Shown: positions 33,022 through 41,932 of the stretch, piece by piece
Layout of the letters: each line of letters starts with the position of its first letter
How positions within the stretch are numbered: position 1 is the stretch's first letter
DNA from: JAMXLO01 sp964427005
GTDB taxonomy: Bacteria; Pseudomonadota; Alphaproteobacteria; Acetobacterales; Acetobacteraceae
NCBI GenBank assembly: GCA_964427005.1
Contig: CAYRTL010000012.1
Location: 1-64,000 of the forward strand
Length of the DNA: 64,000 nt
Reading direction: 5' to 3'
Translations under genes and position numbers: made by a program
The notes under the pieces: generated by a model
Told to the model about the DNA's origin: nothing
The model's input: the letters and a program-made list of their open reading frames with translations, nothing else
The model's database searches: none

Positions 33022-34011
33022 TCAGCCGCCAGTCACGCTCATATGCCGCGCTACCGCTGGCCTGTCATGCCGGCGATCGATGATGAAGTCGTGGCCTTTC
33101 GGCTTACGGCTGATAGCCTCGCGGATCGCATCATCCAGCTCCGCGTCAGCGGCACCCGCCCGCAGCACCTTCCGCAGATCCGCATCATCGTCCTGGCCCA
33201 GGCACATATACAGAGTGCCTGTACAGGTCAGCCTAACGCGGTTGCAGCTTTCGCAGAAATTGTGAGTCATCGGCGTGATGAAGCCGATACGCCGCCCGGT
33301 CTCCACCACGTTGAAGTACCGCGCGGGACCGCCCGTGCGGTAATCGGTTTCTTCCAGCGTCCAACGCCGACGCAGTCGCGAGCGCACGATGGAAAGCGGC
33401 AGGTACTGCTCGGTCCGGTCGCCAGTGATGTCACCCATCGGCATGGTCTCGATCAGGCAGAGATCGAAGCCGTGATCACCGCACCAAGCCAGCATGGCGT
33501 CGAACTCGTCCTCGTTCACGCCCTTCATCGCCACGGCATTGATCTTGATCGCTATCCCCGCTTCTTTCGCGGCGAAGATACCGTCCAGTGTCGCGCCGAT
33601 CTTCCCCCAGCGGGTGACCGCGGCGAATTTCTCCGGATCCAGCGTGTCCAGCGATACGTTGATGCGCCGCACGCCGGCCTCGTACAAACCGCCCGCCAGT
33701 TTCGCCAGTTGCGTGCCGTTCGTGGTGACGACAAGCTCCTTCAGGCCGCCGGCGCCCAGACGCGTGCCCAGGCTCCGGAACAGCGTCATGACGTCGCGAC
33801 GCACCAGTGGTTCGCCGCCGGTGATCCGGATCTTGTTGGTGCCCAGCCGGATGAAGGCGGCACAGACCCGGTCCAGCTCCTCCAGCGTGAGCAGGTCCCG
33901 CTTCGGCAGGAAGGACATGTCCTCGGCCATGCAATAGACGCAGCGAAGGTCGCAGCGATCGGTCACAGAGACCCGGAGGTAGGTGATGGCGCGGCCGAAC
34001 GGATCGATCAT
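33022..34011 (-). CDS. moaA: GTP 3',8-cyclase MoaA
   Basis: A 329-residue radical-SAM enzyme that makes 3',8-cyclo-GTP, the first step of molybdenum-cofactor synthesis. The N-terminal 4Fe-4S motif is CDLRCVYC (C20, C24, C27), the GGEP motif is RITGGEPLVRRD, and the C-terminal cluster is CESCNRVRLTCTG. The protein ends in TGG, matching the conserved C-terminal glycine pair. ATG 34011 gives MIDPFGR, the usual start, with GGAAGGAG upstream; longer in-frame starts run into the divergent chpT region. No other moa gene is near. Confidence 0.96.
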   Translation of the reverse strand: MIDPFGRAITYLRVSVTDRCDLRCVYCMAEDMSFLPKRDLLTLEELDRVCAAFIRLGTNKIRITGGEPLVRRDVMTLFRSLGTRLGAGGLKELVVTTNGTQLAKLAGGLYEAGVRRINVSLDTLDPEKFAAVTRWGKIGATLDGIFAAKEAGIAIKINAVAMKGVNEDEFDAMLAWCGDHGFDLCLIETMPMGDITGDRTEQYLPLSIVRSRLRRRWTLEETDYRTGGPARYFNVVETGRRIGFITPMTHNFCESCNRVRLTCTGTLYMCLGQDDDADLRKVLRAGAADAELDDAIREAISRKPKGHDFIIDRRHDRPAVARHMSVTGG

Positions 34012-34197
34012 CGCGATAAACGGCTCCTTCCTGCGCCTGACTTGCTCCATCCCAGGGCAGGGTTCAAGAGCCCGACCTGAAGGGCTGAAGACCAAATGGT
34101 CATTGCCGAGCCAGCCCGTTCACCACTGGGCGCTTTACCGGATCATAAATCACCTCTGAAATTTCGGCCTATGCTTGCCCGCGGGGGGACGGATTTG

Positions 34198-34848
34198 ATG
34201 GCGGACAAAACCGAATCACTGCGGCTGGCGGAGTTGCTCTGCTCGCGCCTCTGCCATGATCTGAGTGGCCCGCTCGGCGCGCTGATCGGCGTACTGGAGA
34301 TCGCGCGGGAGGAGTTGCCTGGCCATGAGACCATGGCGCTAGCCGAGGAGACCGCGGTGGAACTCGGCCAGCGCCTGAAGCTGCTGCGCGGCGCCTGGGC
34401 GGCCGATAGCGAGGAACTGGACATCATCAGGCTGCAGAATTTCGCCACCACCCTGGCCGCCAGTCGCCGGCTGCGGCTCGATCTCGCCGGCCTGGATCCC
34501 GGGTCGGTGTTTCCGCCGCCAGACGCGAGGCTGATCCTCAACGTGCTCCTGCTGGCAGCGGAGAGCCTTCCCGGAGGCGGCATCGTCGCTCTCTCCGGCT
34601 CTCTCAAGGACAATATTGTCGTGACGATCTCCGGCCCCCGGGCAGCGTGGCCGACGGGCTTTGCTGCCTGCCTCGCCGACGCCGATGCCGCATGGGATTC
34701 CGTGATTGCGAGCGTACGCGGCATGCAGGCCCCGCTGACCGCCCTGCTGGCACGCGGTCTGGGCTACCGCCTCTCCATGCTGATGCCCGCCGGTTCCGGT
34801 GGGGATGCGGATCGCTCGCCGCCCCTGCTGCTGTCGCGCGGCAGGTAG
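34198..34848 (+). CDS. chpT: Histidine phosphotransferase ChpT
   Basis: A 216-residue phosphotransferase. The phosphorylated His is in the block LAELLCSRLCHDLSGPLGALIGVLEI near the N terminus, the standard ChpT signature, followed by a degenerate ATPase-like domain. In Caulobacter ChpT passes phosphate from CckA to CtrA and CpdR, and the set is widespread in alphaproteobacteria. ATG 34198 follows a GGGGGGAC sequence; the upstream in-frame extension is not conserved. It lies 85 bases before cheA on the same strand. That arrangement hints that motility regulation by the CtrA pathway and chemotaxis are expressed together here. Confidence 0.88.
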   Translation: MADKTESLRLAELLCSRLCHDLSGPLGALIGVLEIAREELPGHETMALAEETAVELGQRLKLLRGAWAADSEELDIIRLQNFATTLAASRRLRLDLAGLDPGSVFPPPDARLILNVLLLAAESLPGGGIVALSGSLKDNIVVTISGPRAAWPTGFAACLADADAAWDSVIASVRGMQAPLTALLARGLGYRLSMLMPAGSGGDADRSPPLLLSRGR

Positions 34849-34933
34849 CCTGACCGCAATTTACCGATTCTTTGTCAGCTTCTGACCAGGATGCGCCTCC
34901 GCCTGGCGCGATGCCGGGCTGCCGGGGGCTGCC

Positions 34934-37531
34934 ATGGACGATCTGATTGCCGACTTCCTGACCGAGACGAATGAAAGCATCGCCGATCTCGACGTCGCAC
35001 TGGTGAAACTCGAACGAACGCCAGACGATCACGAAACGCTGTCCCTGATCTTCCGGCTCGTACACACGATCAAGGGCACCTGCGGATTTCTCGGTCTGCC
35101 GCGGCTGGAGCGGGTCGCCCATGCTGCCGAGAATGTCCTGGGGAAGGTGCGGGATGGCGCACTGATCGCCGAACCTGACACGGTGACCCTGGTCCTGACA
35201 GCTCTCGACCGCATCAAGGCCATAGTGGCTGGGTTGGCCGCGACTGGCAGCGAACCGGCGGGTGACGATAGCGATCTGGTGGAGGCGTTGAACGCTGCGG
35301 CGGTTGGCGAGGCACCGAAACCGCCTGCCCTGGCTGTCGAGCCCCAACCGGAGCCCAAAGAGGAGGTTGTGCCAGAGCCGGAACCTGTGTCGGTTTCAGA
35401 GGCCCCCTCGCAGCAGACGCCCGCCCCGGCGCAGCCTATCTCCGAGACACCACAGGGCGAGCCGGTCGCGACCAACCAGACGATCAGGGTCACGGTTGAC
35501 GTATTGGAGGACCTGATGACGCTGGTGAGCGAACTGGTGCTCACGCGCAATCAGCTCCTGCAGCTCGCGCGCACGCAGGAGAACACCGGTTTCACTGTTC
35601 CTCTGCAGCGCCTGTCGCACATCACCTCCGACCTGCAGGAAGGCGTGATGAAGACGCGCATGCAGCCGATCGGCAATGCATGGAACAAACTACCGCGTCT
35701 CGTCCGCGATCTGTCGCGGGAAATGGACAAGAAGATCGAGCTCACCATGCTCGGAGCGGATACCGAGTTGGATCGCCAGGTGCTGGAGCTGATCAAGGAT
35801 CCGCTGACGCACATGGTGCGCAACAGCGGCGACCATGGGCTGGAGAGCCCATCGGAACGCCGCGCCGCCGGCAAGCCGGAAACCGGCCACATCACGCTGA
35901 ACGCATTCCACGAGGGTGGCCATATCATCATCGAGATTTCCGACGATGGCCGCGGCCTGCCGCTCGACAAGATCCGCGCGAAGGTGCTGAAGAACGGGCT
36001 CGCGACCGAAGCCGAGGTCGCCGGCATGAGCGATGCTCAGTTGCAACGCTTCGTCTTCCGACCCGGCTTTTCCACTGCATCCGTGGTCACCGCCGTATCG
36101 GGCCGCGGCGTCGGCATGGATGTGGTGAAGACCAATATCGAGAAAATCGGCGGCACCATCGAGCTGAAAAGCGTCGCTGGTGTCGGTACCACCTTCACTA
36201 TCAAGATTCCCCTGACACTCGCTATCGTCTCCGCACTCATCGTCGAAGCCGGCACTGAACGGTTTGCCATTCCGCAGATCAGCGTGGTCGAGCTGGTGCG
36301 TGCGCAGAAGGAAGCGGGGCGCGGTCACAACGAGCCGGGCTCGGAGACAGTGATCGAGCGCATCAACGACACGCCGGTGCTGCGGCTGCGGGACAGGCTG
36401 CTGCCGCTGGTCAATCTCAATGACCTGCTGGCCCTCGGGCAATCACACAACGACGAGACCGGCGCATACATCGTCGTGACACAGGTCGGTGCCAATAGCC
36501 TCGGTATCATCGTCGATCGCGTGTTCGATACCGAGGAGATCGTGGTGAAGCCTGTGGCGCCAATCCTGCGCCACGTCACAATGTTCAGCGGCAACACCAT
36601 TCTCGGTGATGGCTCCGTGATCATGATCCTTGATCCAAATGGGATCGCGCGTGCCACGGGCGTCGGAGCGGGCGGCGAGGCCAAGGCCATCTCGTCGAGC
36701 GCCGCGGACGCGCTGCGTTCCGGCGATCGCACAGCGATGCTGCTGTTCCGCGCTGGTAGCGAACAGAAGCTGGCAGTGCCTCTGGGCTTGGTCGCGCGCC
36801 TCGAAGACATCCCACGCGAGACGATTGAAATCTCCTGCGGCGCACCGGTGACCCAGTATCGCGGCAAGCTGATGCCACTCGTCGCATTATCGGGGAACCT
36901 CGATACCGAGAAGCCGCACCAGCCCGTGCTGGTGTTCAACGACGGCGACCGCAGCATGGGACTGATGGTCGATGAAATCGTCGATGTAGTGGAGGACCGG
37001 CTGAACATCGAGCTGTCAGGCACTCGTCCCGGGCTGCTCGGTTCGGCGGTGATAGCCGGCCACGCAACTGACGTGATCGACACTGGATATTGGCTGACGC
37101 AGGCGTGGCAGGACTGGTTCCATGGTACTGGCGGGGCAACGGATCAGCGCAAATCGCGACGCGTGCTGGTGGTGGAGGACAGCGACTTCTTTCGCCAACT
37201 GCTGACCCCGATCCTGGGAGCGGCCGGTTACCATGTGACAGCGGCGCCTAGTGCCGCGGAAGCCTTGCGGCTGCGCGAGGGCGGGGCAATGTTTGAGGTC
37301 ATCGTCTCCGACATCGCCATGCCCGACATGGATGGTCTCGACTTCGCGCGTGCCGTGCGCGCCAGTGGTCCATGGGCGAAGCTGCCAATGATAGCACTGT
37401 CGGCGCGCACCGAGCCATCTGACATCGAGGCAGGACGCGACGCGGGCTTCACCGATTACGTCGCGAAATTCCAGCGTGAGGCGCTGATCGCCAGTCTGCG
37501 TCAGTGTCTGGCAGAACCCATCGCTGCGTGA
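34934..37531 (+). CDS. cheA: Hybrid chemotaxis histidine kinase CheA with two CheW domains and a receiver
   Basis: An 865-residue soluble kinase. Order of parts: Hpt domain with H44 (LVHTIKGTCGFLG), a Pro/Glu-rich linker, the dimerisation P3 region (VTVDVLEDLMTLVSELVLTRNQ), the ATPase with N-box HMVRNSGDHGLE and G-boxes DDGRGLP and GRGVGMDVVK, a CheW domain, a second CheW-like domain (from about residue 590), and a C-terminal receiver with phospho-Asp near residue 793 (VIVSDIAMPDMDG). Two CheW modules plus a receiver is longer than the classical CheA. The receiver could act as a phosphate sink. It heads the cheWYBR run. Confidence 0.94.
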   Translation: MDDLIADFLTETNESIADLDVALVKLERTPDDHETLSLIFRLVHTIKGTCGFLGLPRLERVAHAAENVLGKVRDGALIAEPDTVTLVLTALDRIKAIVAGLAATGSEPAGDDSDLVEALNAAAVGEAPKPPALAVEPQPEPKEEVVPEPEPVSVSEAPSQQTPAPAQPISETPQGEPVATNQTIRVTVDVLEDLMTLVSELVLTRNQLLQLARTQENTGFTVPLQRLSHITSDLQEGVMKTRMQPIGNAWNKLPRLVRDLSREMDKKIELTMLGADTELDRQVLELIKDPLTHMVRNSGDHGLESPSERRAAGKPETGHITLNAFHEGGHIIIEISDDGRGLPLDKIRAKVLKNGLATEAEVAGMSDAQLQRFVFRPGFSTASVVTAVSGRGVGMDVVKTNIEKIGGTIELKSVAGVGTTFTIKIPLTLAIVSALIVEAGTERFAIPQISVVELVRAQKEAGRGHNEPGSETVIERINDTPVLRLRDRLLPLVNLNDLLALGQSHNDETGAYIVVTQVGANSLGIIVDRVFDTEEIVVKPVAPILRHVTMFSGNTILGDGSVIMILDPNGIARATGVGAGGEAKAISSSAADALRSGDRTAMLLFRAGSEQKLAVPLGLVARLEDIPRETIEISCGAPVTQYRGKLMPLVALSGNLDTEKPHQPVLVFNDGDRSMGLMVDEIVDVVEDRLNIELSGTRPGLLGSAVIAGHATDVIDTGYWLTQAWQDWFHGTGGATDQRKSRRVLVVEDSDFFRQLLTPILGAAGYHVTAAPSAAEALRLREGGAMFEVIVSDIAMPDMDGLDFARAVRASGPWAKLPMIALSARTEPSDIEAGRDAGFTDYVAKFQREALIASLRQCLAEPIAA

Positions 37532-37545
37532 TGAAGGAGACGCGT

Positions 37546-38022
37546 ATGAGCACCGACGTTCTGGAACGCGCAGAGGCAGCAGGCAATGATGAAGAGAACG
37601 TCTTCGTCACACTGACGGTAGCCGATCAGCTTTGCGGCGTTCCCGTGCTGGGCGTGCGTGACATTCTCGGCGAGCACAAGATCACACGCATTCCGCTCGC
37701 GCCGAGTGAGATCGCGGGCAGCCTCAATCTGCGCGGGCGCATCGTCACCGCGATTGACCTCAGGCAGCGTCTGCGTCTGCCGCCGCCACCGCCCGATCAG
37801 CCGCGCATGTCGGTGGTGGCCGAGCAGGCCGGCGAACTGTACGCGCTTCTGGTCGATCAGGTCTCGGAGGTGATGGCCCTCAAGGCCAGTGCGTTCGAGC
37901 GCAATCCGCCGACACTGCCACCAGCATGGGCTCAGTTCAGCAGCGGCATCTATCGGCTGGAAGGCCGGCTGCTGGTGGTGCTGGATGTAGGAAAACTGCT
38001 CGCGCTGAACGAAACTGCCTGA
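37546..38022 (+). CDS. cheW: Chemotaxis coupling protein CheW
   Basis: A 158-residue CheW. It contains the fold landmarks LTVADQLCGVPVLGVRDILG, the conserved ITRIPLAPSEIAGSLNLRGRIVTAIDLRQRL and LVDQVSEVMAL, and links receptors to CheA. Length and composition are ordinary. A 20-residue polar N terminus precedes the domain. ATG 37546 follows AAGGAG. It lies between cheA and cheY. Confidence 0.94.
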   Translation: MSTDVLERAEAAGNDEENVFVTLTVADQLCGVPVLGVRDILGEHKITRIPLAPSEIAGSLNLRGRIVTAIDLRQRLRLPPPPPDQPRMSVVAEQAGELYALLVDQVSEVMALKASAFERNPPTLPPAWAQFSSGIYRLEGRLLVVLDVGKLLALNETA

Positions 38023-38030
38023 GGCGCATC

Positions 38031-38399
38031 ATGGCGCGGGTCTGCCTGGTCGTGGACGACAGCCGTGTGGTCCGCAAGGTTGCACGACGCATTCTCGAAG
38101 CACATGGATTCACGGTTGCCGAGGCTGGCGACGGCCAGCAGGCGCTGGACGCATGTCGTGCGCAGTTGCCGGATTGCGTCCTGCTCGACTGGAACATGCC
38201 GGTGATGAACGGGCTGGAGTTCCTCAAGCAACTGCGCGCCGAATACGGTCCTGACCAGCCGCCGGTAGTGTTCTGCACCACCGAAACCGAGATGTCGTCA
38301 ATTGAGTTGGCGATCACCAACGGCGCGCAGGAGTACATCATGAAGCCGTTCGACGAGGACATCCTCGTCGGCAAGTTCGAGCAGGTCGGGCTGCTGTGA
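38031..38399 (+). CDS. cheY: Response regulator CheY
   Basis: A 122-residue single-domain receiver. The acidic pair is in VCLVVDDSR, the phosphorylated Asp is D53 in VLLDWNMPV, the Thr of the switch is in CTTETE, and the lysine lies in MKPFDED. It would carry the signal to the flagellar motor or to another output. Its stop overlaps the start of cheB (GTGA), so the two are translated together. Confidence 0.92.
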   Translation: MARVCLVVDDSRVVRKVARRILEAHGFTVAEAGDGQQALDACRAQLPDCVLLDWNMPVMNGLEFLKQLRAEYGPDQPPVVFCTTETEMSSIELAITNGAQEYIMKPFDEDILVGKFEQVGLL

Positions 38400-39475
38400 T
38401 CGCTCCGTCACGGGTCGTAGCGCAACTCCATGCGGCACCGCCGGTACGCGTGATGGTGTGCGACGATTCCGCGGTGATCCGTGGTGCCATTGCACGCATG
38501 CTGGAAGCTGATCCGGCAGTACAGGTGGTGGCGCGCGTCGCCAACGGACAGATCGCACTGGACGAGTTGAAGCGCACACCAGTCGATGTTCTGGTGCTTG
38601 ACATTGAAATGCCAGTGATGGACGGCATGACGGCGCTGCCGCTGCTGCTGCGCGCCGATCCGAGTCTGAAGGTCATCATGGCGTCCACGCTGACCACACG
38701 CGGCGCGGACATTGCGATGCGCGCGCTGCGATTGGGCGCCGCCGACTACGTACCGAAACCGTCGGCGGTAACAGGAGACGAGACGTTCCGGCGCGAGCTG
38801 GTGGAGAAAGTGAAGGGCCTCGCGCGCCTGCGGCGGCGTGGTGCCCAGCCGGCGCGCACGACGACGACATTCAGTTTGCGACCGCCGCCGATAACGCCGC
38901 CGCGTCTGCTGGCCGTTGGTAGTTCGACCGGTGGACCCCAGGCACTGTTCACGCTTGTACAGGGTCTGGGAAAGTCACTGAACGTGCCGGTAGTGATGAC
39001 GCAGCATATGCCTGCGACGTTCACGCCGATACTCGCCGAACACATCAGCAAGTTGGGCGGCATGCCATGCGCCGAAGCAAAGCATGGCGAGGCGCTGGTT
39101 GCTGGCCGCATCTATCTCGCTCCCGGCGATCGACATCTGCTGATTGATCGCGATCGCACGGGCCTGCAGGCGCGCATCAGCACCGATCCGCCAGAGAATT
39201 TCTGCCGCCCGTCGGTAGATCCGATGCTGCGCAGTGCTGCTGACGCCTGCGATGGCCGTGTGCTGGTGACGATACTGACCGGCATGGGGCAGGACGGTCT
39301 GGCCGGCACGCGGCGGGTGGTGGAAACCGGCGGCGGTGCCGTCGCGCAGGACGAGGCGACGAGTGTCGTCTGGGGCATGCCCGGAGCGGTGGCGCAGGCG
39401 GGGCTGTGCCATGCCGTGCTGCCACTGCCGAACATCGCGCCGCGGCTGCTCGAGTTGCTGCGGATGGCCCGCTGA
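38396..39475 (+). CDS. cheB: Protein-glutamate methylesterase CheB
   Basis: A 359-residue chemoreceptor methylesterase/deamidase. The N-terminal receiver has D69 (LVLDIEMPVMDG); a linker with TTTTFSLRPPP joins it to the esterase, whose catalytic residues are the serine in GSSTGGPQAL (about 176-177), His204 in MTQHMPATF and the Asp in GMGQDGLAG. The start is GTG 38396, four-base overlap with cheY. It removes methyl groups added by CheR. Confidence 0.95.
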   Translation: MIAPSRVVAQLHAAPPVRVMVCDDSAVIRGAIARMLEADPAVQVVARVANGQIALDELKRTPVDVLVLDIEMPVMDGMTALPLLLRADPSLKVIMASTLTTRGADIAMRALRLGAADYVPKPSAVTGDETFRRELVEKVKGLARLRRRGAQPARTTTTFSLRPPPITPPRLLAVGSSTGGPQALFTLVQGLGKSLNVPVVMTQHMPATFTPILAEHISKLGGMPCAEAKHGEALVAGRIYLAPGDRHLLIDRDRTGLQARISTDPPENFCRPSVDPMLRSAADACDGRVLVTILTGMGQDGLAGTRRVVETGGGAVAQDEATSVVWGMPGAVAQAGLCHAVLPLPNIAPRLLELLRMAR

Positions 39476-40347
39476 TGAGCCAGACGCTTTCCGGCGGCGC
39501 GTTCGAGACGTTCGCGTCTCTCCTGAAGAGCCGCTCCGGATTGGTAATCAGTCCTGACAAGCTCTATTTACTGGAAACGCGCCTCGCCGGGATCCTGAAA
39601 CGCGAGCAGTTGCCGAATCTGGCTTCCCTGGCTGACAGATTGCGTTCGCCCGGAGGTGAACAGCTCATTCGGCAGGTGGTCGAAGCGATGACCACCAACG
39701 AGAGTTTTTTCTTCCGCGACGACAAGCCGTTTCAGCATTTCCGCAACCAGGCACTCCCGCGACTGCAGGCATCGCGTGCCACCGGTATGCCGCTACGCAT
39801 CTGGTCGGCCGCAGCATCATCGGGTCAGGAAGCCTACTCGATCGCGATGATCATCTCCGAATGCCGCGCCAGCATCGGCGACCGAAAAGTGGAGATCGTC
39901 GGCACCGATCTGGCTCGTGAGCAGATCGCGCGTGCCCGCGATGGGGTGTACACGCAGTTTGAAGTGCAGCGCGGGCTGCCGGTGCAGATGTTGATGCGCT
40001 ATTTCCGCAAAGAGGAGACTGGTTGGCGGATCAGCGAGGCGATCCGCAACATGGTGCAGTACAAGGAGTGGAACCTGCTCGCCGATCTTCGGCCACTTGG
40101 GCAATTCGATGTTGTGTTCTGCCGCAATGTGCTGATCTATTTCGATCAGGCGACCAAGACGCGCGTGCTGGACGCGATTGCGCAGCAGATGTCGTCGGAC
40201 GGGCTGCTGTATCTCGGCGGAGCCGAGACGGTTCTGGGCATCACCAGCCGCTTCGCACCGCTACCGACAGATCGAGGCGTGTATGGTTTATCGGAAGCGG
40301 AAAGAAAATTCACCGCCGAGACGCAGAGATCGCGGAGTTTGGCTTAA
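39475..40347 (+). CDS. cheR: Chemotaxis methyltransferase CheR
   Basis: A 290-residue SAM-dependent methyltransferase for receptor glutamates. The N-terminal helical domain is followed by MTTNESFFFRD, the SAM loop IWSAAASSGQEAYSIAM, the acidic EIVGTDLA and the FCRNVLIYFD motif. The start overlaps the cheB stop by one base (TGATG). The family normally ends shortly after the GVYGL segment. Here about fifteen more residues (KFTAETQRSRSLA end) are encoded by the left arm of an intergenic inverted repeat, which also supplies the stop codon. Confidence 0.94.
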   Translation: MSQTLSGGAFETFASLLKSRSGLVISPDKLYLLETRLAGILKREQLPNLASLADRLRSPGGEQLIRQVVEAMTTNESFFFRDDKPFQHFRNQALPRLQASRATGMPLRIWSAAASSGQEAYSIAMIISECRASIGDRKVEIVGTDLAREQIARARDGVYTQFEVQRGLPVQMLMRYFRKEETGWRISEAIRNMVQYKEWNLLADLRPLGQFDVVFCRNVLIYFDQATKTRVLDAIAQQMSSDGLLYLGGAETVLGITSRFAPLPTDRGVYGLSEAERKFTAETQRSRSLA

Positions 40348-40388
40348 TCAAAGACTCTGCGCCCTCCGCGTCTCTGCAGTGAATTTCC
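40304..40388. repeat. Inverted repeat overlapping the 3' end of cheR
   Basis: Imperfect arms of 25 bases (40304-40328, GAAAATTCACCGCCGAGACG onward, and 40364-40388, ending TGCAGTGAATTTCC). The 35-base loop contains the cheR stop at 40345-40347. The right arm abuts the stop codon of the convergent gene at 40389. The words TTCACCGC/AGACGCAGAG belong to a widely dispersed type of intergenic repeat. It probably acts as a terminator for both convergent genes. Confidence 0.65.
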
Positions 40389-41519
40389 TTAGTACATCCC
40401 GCCGCGCGCGGCGATCGGCCATAGGCACTCCACCCGGCCATTCCGTACGCCGACATACCAGTCATAGCGATCCACCGTCGGGTCGCAGTGCCCTGGCACC
40501 AGCCGCAGCTTCTCGCCAAGCTTGGGCGGCGACGTTTCGGATCCGACTTCCAGCTTGCCATGCTCATCCGAGGCACTCACGTAGCGAATGTCTGGACGCT
40601 GCCATATTGTCGGCATGCCGCTGTCCACCGCGACCGCCTTGTGACCCGCATCCACCACGGCGATGTTCCTGTTCGGCGCGCTCATCACAGTGGCCAGCAC
40701 GAACAGCGAATGTCGGAACGTGCTGACCGGCGCTCCCGCGTCATCCAGATTGCGCGCATAGTCGGCATCCATGAAGACGTAGCTGCCAGCCTGTATCTCG
40801 TTGTAAACGCCTGAAGCCGACTCGAGCTGGAAGGTACCGGTACCGGCACCGCCGACGATGGGACAATTCAGCCCCTGCTGGCGTAGCTGCTCTACCGTGC
40901 GCCGGGATGCATCGATGGCGTTGCCGATGAGCGTCCGCCGCTCGGCGACCGTTCGCTTGTGCTGCGCACTACCGTGATAGGCCTGCAATCCACCGAAGAT
41001 CAGATGCTTCGAAGCGGCGATGCGCTTGGCGAGGGCCACCGCATCGGGACCGGGCGCCACGCCACAGCGACCTGCACCAACGTCGATCTCCACCAGCACC
41101 GGCAGCCGGATGGCTGCGTCCTCTGCCACTGCCTCGATTGCCGCGACCTGGCTTGCATCATCAGCGCACACCGCGACCTTGCTGATGCGCGCCAACGCGG
41201 CGAGCCGTGCCAGCTTCGATGCGCCGACAACTTCGTTGCTCACCAGGATGTCGGGAATGCCGCCCCAGGCCAGCGCCTCGGCTTCCGCCACTTTCTGCAC
41301 GCACTGGCCGACGGCGCCGCGCGCCATCTGCAGCTTCGCGATCACTGGCGACTTGTGCGTCTTGGCGTGCGCCCGCAGCTTCGCCTTGGTGGGGGCCAGC
41401 AGTTCCGCCATGTGATCAAGGTTCGCCTCGAATGCATCCAGATCGATCAGCAGGGCTGGCGTGTCGATCTCGTCCTCACGCATGCCAGGACGGGCTGGCG
41501 GTGGCTGCAACATGTTCAT
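40389..41519 (-). CDS. DSD1/alanine-racemase-fold PLP enzyme (D-threonine aldolase or D-serine dehydratase type)
   Basis: A 376-residue fold-type III PLP enzyme. The PLP lysine is in LRAHAKTHKSPVIAKLQ near residue 53, followed by GVGQCVQKVAEAE-type helix, VLVEIDVGAGRCGV, the phosphate-binding GGAGTGTF and the C-terminal domain with VPGHCDPTVDRYD (His and Cys that bind the metal in D-threonine aldolase/DSD1). Reactions in the family are retro-aldol cleavage of D-threonine or dehydration of D-serine; I cannot pick one. The start is ATG 41519, an ATGA overlap with the upstream gamma-glutamylcyclotransferase-like gene. Confidence 0.88.
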   Translation of the reverse strand: MNMLQPPPARPGMREDEIDTPALLIDLDAFEANLDHMAELLAPTKAKLRAHAKTHKSPVIAKLQMARGAVGQCVQKVAEAEALAWGGIPDILVSNEVVGASKLARLAALARISKVAVCADDASQVAAIEAVAEDAAIRLPVLVEIDVGAGRCGVAPGPDAVALAKRIAASKHLIFGGLQAYHGSAQHKRTVAERRTLIGNAIDASRRTVEQLRQQGLNCPIVGGAGTGTFQLESASGVYNEIQAGSYVFMDADYARNLDDAGAPVSTFRHSLFVLATVMSAPNRNIAVVDAGHKAVAVDSGMPTIWQRPDIRYVSASDEHGKLEVGSETSPPKLGEKLRLVPGHCDPTVDRYDWYVGVRNGRVECLWPIAARGGMY

Positions 41520-41851
41520 TCCTTCCACTCTCGGCTGGTACCGCCCGGTGCTATCCAGGTATGGGCAGTAGTCTTGCCCTTCGCTGTTTGCACGACAACC
41601 CGCGTCAGGCGATAGGGCGGCCCCTCATACGCAGCGAGCCGTGCAACGGCGGGAGCCGGCACGTCCACGACGACACCCGCCACGCACCCCGCCCGGTAGC
41701 GACGCAGCGTCGGATAAGGTGAGCCGCGTAGCCTCACGCGCTGCCATCCAGGCAAGCGCGCTGGCTGTTGCCGAATCCATAGCACAGCGTTTCCGCTGCG
41801 CGCTGCAAGCGTGGCGGGATCGAGCAGCGTGCCATAAAGAAAGAGCCGCAA
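41516..41851 (-). CDS. Gamma-glutamylcyclotransferase (AIG2-like) family protein
   Basis: A 111-residue AIG2/GGCT-fold protein. It begins MRLFLYGTLLDPATL, the YGTL motif that defines the cyclotransferase cavity, and has the acidic catalytic position in RLAAYEGPPYRLTRVVV. The family includes gamma-glutamylamine cyclotransferase, which releases 5-oxoproline. Short length is normal. The start is TTG 41851, immediately before the conserved LYGTL; no ATG is available near. It runs into the PLP enzyme gene by an ATGA overlap, so both may serve amino-acid recycling. Confidence 0.83.
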   Translation of the reverse strand: MRLFLYGTLLDPATLAARSGNAVLWIRQQPARLPGWQRVRLRGSPYPTLRRYRAGCVAGVVVDVPAPAVARLAAYEGPPYRLTRVVVQTAKGKTTAHTWIAPGGTSREWKE

Positions 41852-41932
41852 TCAGCCCCCCTGCGCGACAATAGGCAAAGGCCAGGAGCACGCGTAATCT
41901 GGCCCTGACCCTGCTTGCCGGAGATCCGCCAG

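Noticed and set aside
33043..34080. Plus-strand frame of 345 codons opposite moaA
   Set aside because: MoaA carries both Fe-S motifs and the full family order on the minus strand, so the opposite frame is a shadow.
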